64,000 nucleotides of DNA. Source: Brevundimonas sp. SL130 (GTDB lineage: Bacteria > Pseudomonadota > Alphaproteobacteria > Caulobacterales > Caulobacteraceae). This document shows positions 44,072-55,332 of the stretch, piece by piece. Under the pieces are notes generated by a model that had not been told where the DNA came from, made no database searches, and saw only the letters and a list, made by a program, of their open reading frames with translations. Position numbers and translations under genes: made by a program. Within the stretch, counting starts at the first letter, position 1, and each line of letters opens with the position of its first letter. The stretch spans positions 434,001-498,000 of the forward strand of contig NZ_CP113064.1 in assembly GCF_026625805.1 (NCBI RefSeq). Direction: 5' to 3'.

Positions 44072-44106
44072 TAGAGCCTGATCGGAGTCAAAACGATCAG
44101 GCTCTA
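44072..44106. repeat. TA-flanked 13-bp palindrome, MITE-like
   Basis: TAGAGCCTGATCG and its exact inverse are separated by nine bases. The outer TAGAGC and the CGATCAG core resemble the ends of the IS630 element at 37163-38213. It lies between icd and the DUF885 gene and would also fold as a terminator for neither strand in particular. Confidence 0.65.
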
Positions 44107-44117
44107 GCTGACGATCT

Positions 44118-45953
44118 CTAGCCCTGGGTCGCGATCCAGCCGTCCACGATCCGCTCCAGCACCGACAGGGGCACCCCGCCGGCGGCCAGGGCCGTGTCGT
44201 GGAAGCCCTTCAGGTCGAACTTGTCGCCCAGGCTCGTCTTGGCCTTTTCGCGCAGCCGGACCCATTCGTTGTGACCGACCTTGTAGGCGCAGGCCTGACC
44301 CGGCCAGCCGCAATAGCGCTCGACCTCGGACACGGCGGCCCCTTCCTGATCGCCATAGGCCTCCATCATGTACTGGATGCCCTGTTCGCGGCTCCAGCCC
44401 TTGGAATGGATGCCGGTGTCCACCACCAGACGGGCGGAGCGGAACATCAGCGACTGGATATAGCCGATCTGACCCACCGGATCGTTCTCATAGGCGCCCA
44501 GTTCGTCGGCCAGCTGTTCGGCATACAGGCCCCAGCCTTCGACATAGCTGGAGAAGCCCAGCAGGTTCATCAGCTTGGGCGCCGCCGCGCTCTCCTGCTG
44601 CAGGCTGATCTGCAGATGGTGGCCTGGCGCCGCCTCGTGATAGGTCAGGGTCGGCAGGGTCCAGGACGGCCATTCCGCCGTGTCCTTCAGATTGATCCAG
44701 TAGATGCCCGGCCGCGTCCCATCCAGGCTGGGCGAGTTATAGTAGCCCATCGGCGCGCCGGCCTCGACCTCGGGCGGCACGCGCTTGATCTGGACGGAAG
44801 CCTTGGGCAGGCGGCCGAAGGCGCCGGGCAGACGGGCCTGCATATCGGCCATCTGATCGTTCAGCTTCTCGATCAGTTCGGCCTTGCCCGCGTCTGTGTT
44901 GGGATAGACGTATTTCGGATCCTGACCCAGAGCGCGGATCCGCTCCGCCACCGTCCCCTGGGTCAGGCCCTGGGCTTGCAGCAGCGCATCAGCGCGGGCG
45001 GACAGCTCGGCCATCTGGGCGCGGCCGGTGCGGTGGATCTCGTCGGCCGTCAGCCGGGTGGTGGTGATGAAGCGCAGGCTGTTGGCGTAATACTGCTGGC
45101 CCTGCGGCAGGCGACGGACCGAGGCCTCATGTCCCGCGCGCGGCAGGGCCGCCTTTAGCAGGGCGTTCTGGGCCGCCAGGGCGGGATAGACCTTCTGGTT
45201 CAGCAAGGCCTCGACCTGGGCGCCCCAATCTCCCGTCAGGCCCTTGGCCTGCGTCCGGTCCACCACCGAGGCCACCATGGGCGAGGCGGCGACGTCGGTG
45301 GCCAGTATGCCCTCCTGCTGAGCGATAGCCTTGGCCAGGATGAAGTCCGGCGGGATCACGCCCAGGCCATAGTCCTCGCGCAGCCGCTCGGTCTCGGCGC
45401 TCAGCACCTCGGCGAAGGCGGCGACGCGCGCCACATAGGCGTCGGCGTCGGCGGCGGTCTGGATCGTGTGCTGATTGGCCAGGAAGTCGGGCGTCGACTG
45501 ATAGGCCCCGCCCTGCTGGCTGACCCGATAGGGATTGGGCCATCCGCCCTGGCCATAGGGTATGGCGAAGGTGGCGATCACCCCGTCCAGATTGTCGGCG
45601 ATGGTGTCGTAATAGATGCCGTCCTGGGCATCCATCGACGCGCGGTCCAGGGCGGTCAGGGCGGCGCGCTGGGCCTTGGTGAAGGCGCGGAACTTCTCCT
45701 CGTTCTCCAGGGTCGAAGCGGTCAGCTGGGACTTGGCGGCGGCGCGCGCGCCATTGTCCAGGCCAAAGGCGGTCACGGCCTCAGGGCTGAGATCCAGCGT
45801 CTGTTCGAAGGCCTGATCCATGTAGGCGGCCAAAGCCGTCTTGGCCTGACCGGCGTCTCCGGCTGAGGCGGTCAACGCAAACGCCTGTCCATTGGCGGCG
45901 GCGAGGCCCGCGCCTGCGGCGGCGGACAGAAGAAGGCGGCGACGGTCGATCAT
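44118..45953 (-). CDS. DUF885 metallopeptidase-like protein, Tat-exported
   Basis: A 611-residue protein of the DUF885 family. The N-terminus RRRLLLSAAAGAGLAAANGQAFA is a twin-arginine type signal, so the folded protein is exported to the periplasm. A zinc-site-like motif HEAAPGHH is at 439-446, with a downstream EGWGLYAEQL helix, which is the gluzincin pattern of this family. It is probably a peptidase; the substrate is unknown. An intact full-length member. Confidence 0.88.
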   Translation of the reverse strand: MIDRRRLLLSAAAGAGLAAANGQAFALTASAGDAGQAKTALAAYMDQAFEQTLDLSPEAVTAFGLDNGARAAAKSQLTASTLENEEKFRAFTKAQRAALTALDRASMDAQDGIYYDTIADNLDGVIATFAIPYGQGGWPNPYRVSQQGGAYQSTPDFLANQHTIQTAADADAYVARVAAFAEVLSAETERLREDYGLGVIPPDFILAKAIAQQEGILATDVAASPMVASVVDRTQAKGLTGDWGAQVEALLNQKVYPALAAQNALLKAALPRAGHEASVRRLPQGQQYYANSLRFITTTRLTADEIHRTGRAQMAELSARADALLQAQGLTQGTVAERIRALGQDPKYVYPNTDAGKAELIEKLNDQMADMQARLPGAFGRLPKASVQIKRVPPEVEAGAPMGYYNSPSLDGTRPGIYWINLKDTAEWPSWTLPTLTYHEAAPGHHLQISLQQESAAAPKLMNLLGFSSYVEGWGLYAEQLADELGAYENDPVGQIGYIQSLMFRSARLVVDTGIHSKGWSREQGIQYMMEAYGDQEGAAVSEVERYCGWPGQACAYKVGHNEWVRLREKAKTSLGDKFDLKGFHDTALAAGGVPLSVLERIVDGWIATQG

Positions 45954-46040
45954 GGAAGGCCCCAGCGAATATGTCTGGCGCCAATGGAGCGCCGGTCGTC
46001 GCGACCCGCAAGTGAAATCGCGGACAGGCAGGATCTGGGC

Positions 46041-46214
46041 TCACCTCCCTGTTCGCGAAGGCGAACGGGGAGGACAGGCGATCGCGTCAGCGAGCGCCAG
46101 GAGGGGGCGACTCGGTGTCTGAAGCTGGCCTAGTCATCACCACCGTCGGAGTCGCCCCCTCCTGGTCGCTGCGCGACCGGTCCTCCCCACGCGCCTTCGC
46201 GCGCGGGGAGGTGA
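46041..46214. repeat. Long imperfect palindrome (arms ~75 nt)
   Basis: The left arm (46041-46117) and the right arm (46141-46214) are imperfect inverse copies, with shared blocks TCACCTCCC, GCGAAGGCG, GGGGAGGA, CCAGGAGGGGGCGACT. It begins 4 nt from the glmM stop. It could fold into a long cruciform or RNA hairpin and end glmM transcription. Confidence 0.85.
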
Positions 46215-46217
46215 CAA

Positions 46218-47567
46218 TCACCCCGCCGCCTTCACCGCCGCAGACACGTCCGACACCACCCGCTTGACCAGGGCCGCGTCATCGCCCTCCGCCATCACCC
46301 GGATCAGCTTCTCCGTGCCCGAGGGCCGGACCAGCAGCCGTCCCGAGCCGTTCAGCGCCGCCTCGGCCTCGGCGATGGCCGCCTTGACCTTTTCATTCTC
46401 GAGAGGCTTGCTGGAGGAGAACCGCACATTCTCCAGCCGCTGCGGCACAGGATCGAACTGGCGGGCCAGTTCGCTCATCGGCTTGCCGGAGTCCACCAGT
46501 ACGGCCAGCACTTGCAAGGCCGCCATAAGGCCGTCGCCGGTGGTGGCGTGGTCGTGCAGGATGATGTGGCCGGATTGTTCGCCGCCGATATTGAACCCGC
46601 CCTCGCGCATCCGCTCCATCACATAGCGGTCGCCGACCTTGGTCCGCTCCAGCGTCAGACCCTCGGCCTTCAGCTTCCGTTCCAGCCCCAGGTTGGACAT
46701 GACGGTGGCGACCACCCCGCCGCCGGTCAGCACACCGCGTTTGGCCCAGTCCAGCCCGACCAGGGCCATGATCTGGTCCCCGTCCACCACCTGGCCCTTT
46801 TCGTCGCAGATGATCAGCCGGTCGGCGTCCCCGTCCAGGGCGATGCCGATGTCGGCCCGGTAGCGTTTGACCGCCTCGACCAGGGTCGCCGGATGGGTCG
46901 AGCCGCATTCGGCGTTGATATTGGTTCCATTGGGGGTGACCCCCACGGGGAAGACCTCGGCCCCCAGCTCGAACAGGGTGGTGGGCGCGACCTTGTAGCC
47001 GGCGCCATTGGCGCAATCGACGGCGATCCGCAGCCCTTGGAGCGACAGCCGCTTGGGGAAGGCCTGTTTGGCGATCTCGATGTATCTGGCCTGGGCGTCG
47101 TCGATCCGCTTGACCCGCCCCAGCTTGTTGGACGGCGCCAGGCCCTGGTCCAGGCCGTCGTCCATCAGGGCTTCGATCTTCAACTCGATCTCGTCCGACA
47201 GCTTGTAGCCGTCCGGCCCGAACAGCTTGATGCCGTTGTCGGCATAGTCGTTGTGCGAGGCCGAGATCATCACCCCCAGGTCGGCGCGCATCGACCGCGT
47301 CAGCATGGCCACCCCCGGCGTCGGCACCGGGCCGAAGGTGCGCACGTCCATGCCCACCGAGGCGAAGCCGGCGACCAGGGCCGGCTCGATCGTATAGCCC
47401 GACAGTCGGGTGTCCTTGCCGATCACCACCAGATGGCGCCGGTCGTCGCCGGTTCGGAACAGTTTCCCGGCGGCCAGGCCCACGCGCAGCGCGACCTCGG
47501 CCGTCATCGGATAGGTGTTGGCGCGCCCGCGAATGCCGTCGGTGCCGAAATATTTCCTGTCGCCCAA
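46218..47567 (-). CDS. glmM: Phosphoglucosamine mutase
   Basis: A 449-residue enzyme converting glucosamine-6-phosphate to glucosamine-1-phosphate for UDP-GlcNAc. The phosphoserine motif SASHN has the catalytic Ser102, the metal loop is DGDADR, and the phosphate-binding loop is [11 protein letters not shown]. It is divergent from glmS, the preceding enzyme of the pathway. Confidence 0.98.
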   Translation of the reverse strand: MGDRKYFGTDGIRGRANTYPMTAEVALRVGLAAGKLFRTGDDRRHLVVIGKDTRLSGYTIEPALVAGFASVGMDVRTFGPVPTPGVAMLTRSMRADLGVMISASHNDYADNGIKLFGPDGYKLSDEIELKIEALMDDGLDQGLAPSNKLGRVKRIDDAQARYIEIAKQAFPKRLSLQGLRIAVDCANGAGYKVAPTTLFELGAEVFPVGVTPNGTNINAECGSTHPATLVEAVKRYRADIGIALDGDADRLIICDEKGQVVDGDQIMALVGLDWAKRGVLTGGGVVATVMSNLGLERKLKAEGLTLERTKVGDRYVMERMREGGFNIGGEQSGHIILHDHATTGDGLMAALQVLAVLVDSGKPMSELARQFDPVPQRLENVRFSSSKPLENEKVKAAIAEAEAALNGSGRLLVRPSGTEKLIRVMAEGDDAALVKRVVSDVSAAVKAAG

Positions 47568-47732
47568 GGCGTCATCCTTCGTTTCGGGTAACGTTCCGAA
47601 ACCCCTTTTTTGATGCGGTCCGCCTTAAGATTGCATAGACGGCCGGTGGGGCTCGATGCGTGGCTTAGCCCCGGATCGCCGCTAGTGCAAAGCGGCGCCC
47701 TTCTGTTTCCTTCTTCCTCGGAGTTCCAGCCC

Positions 47733-49547
<1,815 letters not shown>

Positions 49548-49587
49548 GGTGCTGGTTTGGCGAGCCGCTCCTCGCTAACTGCCGGCC

Positions 49588-50427
49588 TCAAGCGGCGACA
49601 GGCTGCAGTTCACCGCGCAGAGTGTGAGCGAGATAGGCGCGACCAGCCTTATCACGCACGACAGACTGCTGCGGAACGTCCGACGCACGCCAGTAGTGCA
49701 CGACCAGACTGCTGCGAGTCCGCGAGAAATCCCTTATGGGCGAACCGCCGTGAATAAGCTGGCCGTGCCAGATGAAGACATCGCCAGGACCGCCCTGATA
49801 ACGAATCAAGGGAAGCTGTAATTCCTCAATCTGAGCTTGCACATAGGCGCGGCAATCGGCGAATTCGGCATCGATGACGTTCAGGCGTCCATCGGAGAAA
49901 CGGTAGGGCGCGATCTTGTGACTGCCGGGGTAGAAGAATATGGGGCCGTTCGTATCATCGACCGGGTCGAGAGAAATGCTTGCGGCAACCATGCTCTCAT
50001 CATCGGGGGCGGGCATATACCAACTATCGATGTGCGCGTCTTGCTGGCTGCCACGTTCGAAATTCAAGGAGTTGCAGATCATAGGCTCGGACTGGAGCAA
50101 TTCGCCCATGATCCGCTTCAGGCGCCGAGACAAGGCAACACTGCGTATGGTGTCGTCCCTCAAAAACAGATTGTTTAGCTTGTAAGCCTCCCCTCTTACT
50201 GTGAGGGGGGTATCGTTCATGGTGAAGCACTGACCAGCATAATCGCCAGTAATGACATCCACATTGTGCGGATTGCCCGAGGGATTCGCCCAATGCCACT
50301 CTACCCTATTGCGGACTGCTGTGATTTCTTCGGTTGAGATGGCCTTTTTTAGATGCAGATATCCTTGATCGTTCCACGTTTTACGCTGTGTGGCCGAGAG
50401 GGGCGAAAAAAACGGCAAATCGAACAT
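49588..50427 (-). CDS. Phytanoyl-CoA dioxygenase (PhyH)-like Fe(II)/2-oxoglutarate oxygenase
   Basis: A 279-residue oxygenase with the facial triad HID (132-134) and distal His226 in HGQLIHGGSP; Arg near 237-241 would hold 2-oxoglutarate. Such enzymes hydroxylate small molecules; members in polysaccharide loci may modify sugars or lipids. The start at 50427 is chosen because a TTGGAG site precedes it by 6 nt; ATGs further upstream (50445, 50481) lack one. The gene is AT-richer than the preceding core genes, which marks the beginning of a polysaccharide region. Confidence 0.82.
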   Translation of the reverse strand: MFDLPFFSPLSATQRKTWNDQGYLHLKKAISTEEITAVRNRVEWHWANPSGNPHNVDVITGDYAGQCFTMNDTPLTVRGEAYKLNNLFLRDDTIRSVALSRRLKRIMGELLQSEPMICNSLNFERGSQQDAHIDSWYMPAPDDESMVAASISLDPVDDTNGPIFFYPGSHKIAPYRFSDGRLNVIDAEFADCRAYVQAQIEELQLPLIRYQGGPGDVFIWHGQLIHGGSPIRDFSRTRSSLVVHYWRASDVPQQSVVRDKAGRAYLAHTLRGELQPVAA

Positions 50428-50543
50428 CGAAAGCTCCAACTGCATCCATGCGCCGCAAAGGTTATCGCTGATCATAGCCAAACAATAGGCGGTTGTGTCG
50501 CGTCACAGGCCCTCTACAACGCAAACCATAACGCGTGAAGAGG

Positions 50544-53048
50544 ATGCCCGTAACCGTGGTAAAGAATATGGAGGCCGGTTGGCTGGCGCGTGTTGGCGGC
50601 CTGTTTAGGAAGTCCAATGACACTGCTCTTCGCGAGAAGGGACGTGGCGCGCTTCGCGAGGGGCGAACGGATGAGGCAATTGAGGCGTTTCAGCGCCATT
50701 TGGCGCTGCGTCCTCGTGATGGACAAACTTGGGTTCGTCTCGGAAATGCGCTCAAGGACGCCGGGCGTTATGATAACGCCGAGGTCGCCTACGAAAAGGC
50801 CTGCAAGATTAGACCCCGTTCCGCTCACACTTGGTTGCAGCGGGCCCATCTTGCCCGTTTCAGCGGCGACCGAGAGGGAGCTGCGGCCTATTTTCGACGT
50901 AGCTTCGAACTGGACGGAAACGCTGAGGCAGGACGGGAGTTGTTGCGACTTTCCGATTCGGTAGAGGGCGCGTCCGCCCCTCCCTCCCTTGTCGGCTGTA
51001 TCGACGGTCTAACGGCGAATTCAATCTTTGGCTGGGTGGTCGATCCGGACAGTCCCGATGTTCCGGCCAAGATCGAGTTTCTGCAGGCCGGGGTCGTGGT
51101 CGGATTGGGCCAAACTTCTATCGCGAGGCCGGATGTCCATGCGGCGGGTTACGGTGCAACTCATGCCGGATTTCGCGTCGCACTGAATGCTCATTACCGG
51201 GGCGATAAAGGACCAGTGATTGCCCGATTGTCAGAGAGCAAACGCCCATTGGTCAATTCGCCGTTCCAGCCTGCTGAGGACGACCATGTCTCTCTGTGGC
51301 TGAAGCGTTGGCAGGTGGTTGACGCCGATACACGTGCGGAGCTTCGACGACTTTTCGATCAGGAGACAGAGGGGCTGTCTCTGTCGATAATCATGCCGAT
51401 CTATAATCCGCCGATCAATTGGCTGAAGCAGGCGCTGGACAGTGTGGTGGGGCAGTTCTGTAGCCGATGGGAGCTGATTTGCATTGATGACGCGTCTCCT
51501 GACCCCGCAGTCATGGGCGTACTGTCTGCATATGCGGCAAAGGATCGACGCATAAGAATTCTACAGATGCCCAAGAATGGAGGAATATCGAAGGCGACAA
51601 ACGCTGGCCTGAAGCTAGCAAAGGGCGACTACGTCGCTTTCATGGATCATGACGACGCTCTCGAGCCCGAAGCGGTTTATCGCATGCTGGAAACAGCTCG
51701 TGGAGGTTATGATCTAATATACAGCGATGAGGTTCTGACAGGGGCAGATATCGAGGAGATCCTCGAAGTTGTTGCTCGACCGGCCTTTTCCTACGACTAC
51801 TACATCTCGCACCCGTATTTTGTGCATTTGATCGCGGTTAAACGATCGCTGGCTAAACGCGTGGGCGGGCTGGATCCCTCCATGTCAATCTCGATGGACG
51901 TAGATTTTGTCCTCCGCGTCCTTGAGGCGGCAATTAGCGTGGCTCACATTCCCGCACCCCTATATCGTTGGCGGACGCACGAAAATAGCGCCGGGCACGC
52001 TAAGGTGGACGCAGTCATGGCCGCGACTCGCGGAGCGCTGGAACGCCATCATGAACGTTTGGGTCAAAGCGTGGAAGTGTCTGACGGATTGACGTTTAAC
52101 ACCTTCCGCCACGATTTCCCGCTTAAGGGGCGGACATTGATCATCGTGCCGACCAAGGATCGACTGGATCTAATCAAGCCTTGCGTCGACTCCCTCTTGG
52201 CCACCACCTCCGCAGATATCGTGATTGTGGATCACGATTCCGTCGATCAGGAAGTATTAGACTATTTCTTGAGTCTACCTCCCCGCGTCCGGATTCAGAA
52301 ATTCTCTGGCCCGTTCAATTTTTCGAAGATGAACAACGAGGCTGTCAGCGCCCTTGGTGAAGGTTATGACGCCTATCTGTTCGCCAACAACGACTTGGAG
52401 GCGATCGAAGCCGGTTGGTTGGAGCATATGCAGGGAGTGTGCCTGCGTGAGGATGTCGGCGCGGTCGGCGCTCTACTGCTCTACTCCGATGATTCCATCC
52501 AGCACGGCGGCGTGGTTTTGAACGTCGGCGGTCCGGCCGAACACGTCTACAAGAATGAGCCTTCGTGCATCGGAAACATCCGGCACCCAGGGCATATCAG
52601 TGGTTTAGTGTCCGTCCGGGATTTCATGGCGGTCACGGGCGCCTGCCTGATGGTGCGCGCCGATATATTCCATCAAGTCGGAGGCTTCGACCCGCTTCTG
52701 GCGGTCGGCTTCAACGACATCGACTTGTGTCTGCGTATCAAGGAGGGCGGCCACAAAGTGCTCTTTGACGGCCATGCCATGCTTTACCATCATGAATCTG
52801 CTACGCGGATGAAGTCGAAGCAACTGCGGCACCCAGAAGACACAGCACTTATGATCGGCCGGTGGAGAGATCTTCTGAATGCGTCTGATCCCTATTTCAG
52901 CCCGTTATTCGGTAATCGCGCGCCTGCGAAGCACTTTATAGCCAATCCTATCGATCCTTACGCACCTGCTCGCGCCTGGACTCGCCGCAGAAGCAAGATG
53001 AAGAAGCATAGGACAGGTCGGGTTGCTCCGCCTATTGCGGTCATGTGA
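50544..53048 (+). CDS. TPR-containing tandem GT2 glycosyltransferase
   Basis: An ~834-residue cytoplasmic protein. Residues about 25-130 are tetratricopeptide repeats (GRTDEAIEAFQRHLALRPRD, GRYDNAEVAYEKACKIRPRS). A beta-rich domain follows (about 145-235). Two GT-A domains come next: the first with SIIMPIYNPP, MDHDDALEPEAVY and a D-x-D; the second with TLIIVPTKDR, ANNDLEAIEAGW and the C-terminal GFNDIDLCLRI. It probably assembles an exported polysaccharide with several linkages. The start is uncertain: GTG at 50535, ATG at 50544 and ATG at 50568 all lack a good ribosome site. Confidence 0.85.
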   Translation: MPVTVVKNMEAGWLARVGGLFRKSNDTALREKGRGALREGRTDEAIEAFQRHLALRPRDGQTWVRLGNALKDAGRYDNAEVAYEKACKIRPRSAHTWLQRAHLARFSGDREGAAAYFRRSFELDGNAEAGRELLRLSDSVEGASAPPSLVGCIDGLTANSIFGWVVDPDSPDVPAKIEFLQAGVVVGLGQTSIARPDVHAAGYGATHAGFRVALNAHYRGDKGPVIARLSESKRPLVNSPFQPAEDDHVSLWLKRWQVVDADTRAELRRLFDQETEGLSLSIIMPIYNPPINWLKQALDSVVGQFCSRWELICIDDASPDPAVMGVLSAYAAKDRRIRILQMPKNGGISKATNAGLKLAKGDYVAFMDHDDALEPEAVYRMLETARGGYDLIYSDEVLTGADIEEILEVVARPAFSYDYYISHPYFVHLIAVKRSLAKRVGGLDPSMSISMDVDFVLRVLEAAISVAHIPAPLYRWRTHENSAGHAKVDAVMAATRGALERHHERLGQSVEVSDGLTFNTFRHDFPLKGRTLIIVPTKDRLDLIKPCVDSLLATTSADIVIVDHDSVDQEVLDYFLSLPPRVRIQKFSGPFNFSKMNNEAVSALGEGYDAYLFANNDLEAIEAGWLEHMQGVCLREDVGAVGALLLYSDDSIQHGGVVLNVGGPAEHVYKNEPSCIGNIRHPGHISGLVSVRDFMAVTGACLMVRADIFHQVGGFDPLLAVGFNDIDLCLRIKEGGHKVLFDGHAMLYHHESATRMKSKQLRHPEDTALMIGRWRDLLNASDPYFSPLFGNRAPAKHFIANPIDPYAPARAWTRRRSKMKKHRTGRVAPPIAVM

Positions 53049-53263
53049 GCGACTCGAATGCGTCGGGGTTGTGAGGCGAGGAACTCTGCGGTCGGGTAAA
53101 GTCTGACGCCTTGCGCAGTGCGGCGGTGTCCGACAGTAGAGTCACACCCCTTCGCACGCGGATCGCCCCGGCCGTCTGAAGCTCCCCGCAGGCAGTCGAG
53201 ACGCCGGCCCGGCGAACGGCCAGGAGATCGGCGATGTCGCTCTGGCGCGGCGGGACTTCCATC
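53041..53263 (-). pseudogene. Crp/Fnr-type regulator fragment, cut by IS
   Basis: About 74 C-terminal residues remain, with the Crp-type winged helix (RQSDIADLLAVRRAGVSTACGELQTAGAIRVRRG). The N-terminal cyclic-nucleotide-binding domain is absent. The frame runs into the end of an IS3-like element at 53264, so the gene was interrupted by that insertion. It also overlaps the glycosyltransferase stop by 8 nt. Confidence 0.7.
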
Positions 53264-53843
53264 TGACGTAACCCCCGGCTCTCATCCAGCCATAACGAGA
53301 GTCCTTTGGTGATCTGAGCTGGGGCTGGTGGGGTTGGCAAGAGGCCGGTCAGCGCAGCCTCCAACCCGCGCAGCGGACCGGCCGATCTGTCCGTTGAGCG
53401 CATCTGCGTAAGCCTGCGGCGTCAGCCATCCCAGCTTCGAGTGCGGCCGGGTTTCGTTGTAGTCGCGCCGCCAAGTTTCGAGCACCGAACGGGCGTGCGA
53501 TAGTGATCGGAACAGCGTTTCGTTCAGCAGTTCGTCACGCAGGCGGCCGTTGAAGCTCTCGTTGAAGCCGTTCTGCTGAGGCTTGCCTGGCGCGATGTAG
53601 TGCCAGCCGACGCCGGTGTCGTCGGCCCAGGCCAGGATGGCGTTGGACGTATATTCCGTGCCGTTGTGGCTGCGCCGACCTTCGGTTCGCTGATGATCGT
53701 GTGCGGGCGCCCTCGCCGCAGGATGATGGCGTCCAACTCGCGCACCAGTCGATCAGCTCGACCAGACGGTCCGCCGGGATCGTGATCTGCCGACCGGCCG
53801 TCAGGGTGGCGATCTTCGGTGGGGATCCCGCCTGAGTCACGTC
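53264..53843 (-). mobile_element. Degenerate IS3-family remnant
   Basis: One end is at 53264 (TGACGTAACCCCCGGCTCTC...), a terminus closely resembling those at 63631 and 63943. The interior encodes the C-terminal third of an IS3 orfB. The other end is probably near 53843, where GAGTCACGTC appears. The element is about 580 bp, less than half of normal length, and cannot move by itself. Confidence 0.75.
53282..53765 (-). pseudogene. IS3 transposase (orfB) C-terminal fragment, frameshifted
   Basis: Reading down the minus strand, the frame gives [16 protein letters not shown], then [26 protein letters not shown] and [19 protein letters not shown], the end of the DDE catalytic domain. About 20 extra bases (ACCGAAGGTCGGCGCAGCCA) separate it from the preceding part ([19 protein letters not shown]), which is in another frame and lacks the aspartate. 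It is inactive. Confidence 0.75.
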
Positions 53844-54103
53844 TCGACCCAACCCTCTGGCGGGGCGTCGGAAGCCTTGGCCGTAACGCTGACCACGGTA
53901 CGCCCGTCGGCATCGGTCACGATCACGCTGAACGAGGCCGTCTCCCAAAAGGCCGCACCCCTGGTACCGCAGAATCCCCCCAGAACCGCCACCGCCTCTT
54001 CACGTGCAGTATCGACATCGGGCAGATCCTCGCCCTGATCATCCCGAATACAGTCGCCGTTTTCGGTGTGGAAATAGAAGTGCGGCAATCGGGCCTCCAG
54101 CAT
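53837..54103 (-). CDS. DUF6894-type small protein
   Basis: An 88-residue acidic protein whose start (LPHFYFHTENGDCIRDDQGEDLPDVDTAREEAV) follows the YYFHxxxGxxxxDxxGxxLPDxxxA pattern of DUF6894, a common small rhizobial/caulobacterial protein of unknown function. The C-terminus abuts the IS3 remnant, so the last residues may be altered. Confidence 0.75.
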   Translation of the reverse strand: MLEARLPHFYFHTENGDCIRDDQGEDLPDVDTAREEAVAVLGGFCGTRGAAFWETASFSVIVTDADGRTVVSVTAKASDAPPEGWVET

Positions 54104-54170
54104 CAGGTCTGCTGGAAGCGGTCATGGGGCGGATTGGTTCAGCGTTCAGATTTTCTGATTGAAAGCGCCG

Positions 54171-55256
54171 TCAGGCCGCCGCGCGTTTTCTGATCCGCGC
54201 AATGCGCCGAAGCCGGCGCCAGAAGCGGCCGCGCTCGGGTTCGGGATAGGGTTCCAGGTTCTCGACGAACTGCTCGGCCGACGCCCGCCAGCTGAACTTC
54301 TCAGCATAGGCGCGGACGTTTCGGCGGTCGAGGTCGAGGCATTTCAGGCAGGCGGTCTTCAAATCCTGGTCGATGACCCCGGCGTTCGAGCCGGGAATGA
54401 TGTCGATCGGACCATGGGCCGGATAGGCGGCGACCGGCGTGCCGGCGGCCATGGCCTCCAGGATCACCAGACCGAAGGTGTCGGTCCAACTGGGGAAGAC
54501 GAAGACGTCGGCGTCGCGAAAGCAACGGGCCAGATCATCACCGAACCTGGCCCCGAGGAATTTCGCCTCGGGATACTTTTCCTGCAGCTCGGCGCGGGCG
54601 GGCCCGTCACCGACAATGATCTTAGTGCCGGGCAGGTCCAGTTCGAGGAAGGCCTCGATATTCTTCTCCACCGCCACCCGTCCCACGTTCAGGAAGAAGG
54701 GCCGCGTCCAGTCCTTGCCGCCCATCTCGTCATAGATCCGGTCCAGATCGGGGCTGAACATCTCGGTGTCCACGCCGCGCGACCAGGGCGAGACGTTCTT
54801 GAACCCGTGCTCGACCAGTTCGTCGCGCAGGGTCGGGGTCGCCACCATCAGCCGGCCGGACGGCTTGTGGAACCATTTCATATAGGCGTAGCCGACCTGA
54901 ACCGGGATCGGGAACCGGGCCGAGACATATTCCGGGAATTTGGTGTGATAGCTGGTGGTGAACGGCAGTTTCCACTCGACGCAGATTCGTCGCGTGGCGA
55001 TGCCGATCGGCCCCTCGGTGGCGATGTGGACCGCCTCAGGTTCGAAGGCCCGCAGCATTTCGCGAATCTCTTCCTCCGCCCCCAGGGCCAGCCGGATCTC
55101 CGGATAGGTGGGGCAGGGAATGGTCTTGAACAGGCTCGGCTCTATGACCTCAACCTCATGGCCCATGCCGCGGCATTCCGCGACGGTGCGGGTCAGGGTG
55201 CGGACGACGCCGTTGACCTGAGGTTCCCAGGCGTCGGTGGCCAGAACGATGCGCAT
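54171..55256 (-). CDS. GT4 glycosyltransferase
   Basis: A 361-residue GT-B glycosyltransferase of family 4. The N-terminal domain begins with MRIVLATDAWEPQVNGVVRT, a sequence typical of the alphaproteobacterial mannosyl/glucuronosyl-diacylglycerol and PimB-like group. The C-terminal donor domain has FFLNVGRVAVEKN, VGDGPARAEL and the E-x7-E region SWTDTFGLVILEAMAAGTPV. It probably transfers a sugar to a membrane lipid. A basic C-terminus (RLRRIARIRKR) could bind the membrane. Confidence 0.9.
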   Translation of the reverse strand: MRIVLATDAWEPQVNGVVRTLTRTVAECRGMGHEVEVIEPSLFKTIPCPTYPEIRLALGAEEEIREMLRAFEPEAVHIATEGPIGIATRRICVEWKLPFTTSYHTKFPEYVSARFPIPVQVGYAYMKWFHKPSGRLMVATPTLRDELVEHGFKNVSPWSRGVDTEMFSPDLDRIYDEMGGKDWTRPFFLNVGRVAVEKNIEAFLELDLPGTKIIVGDGPARAELQEKYPEAKFLGARFGDDLARCFRDADVFVFPSWTDTFGLVILEAMAAGTPVAAYPAHGPIDIIPGSNAGVIDQDLKTACLKCLDLDRRNVRAYAEKFSWRASAEQFVENLEPYPEPERGRFWRRLRRIARIRKRAAA

Positions 55257-55332
55257 TGAGGCGGGCGGACCCTGAGCCGTTAAGTAAGGGCGGAACTTCT
55301 AGACGGTTCGAATGACGATGGCGAGACGTTCG

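Noticed and set aside
53041-53403. A 120-residue intact HTH protein
   Set aside because: Its N-terminal ~46 residues are translated from the IS3 terminus and orfB in another frame; only the part up to 53263 belongs to the Crp-type gene.
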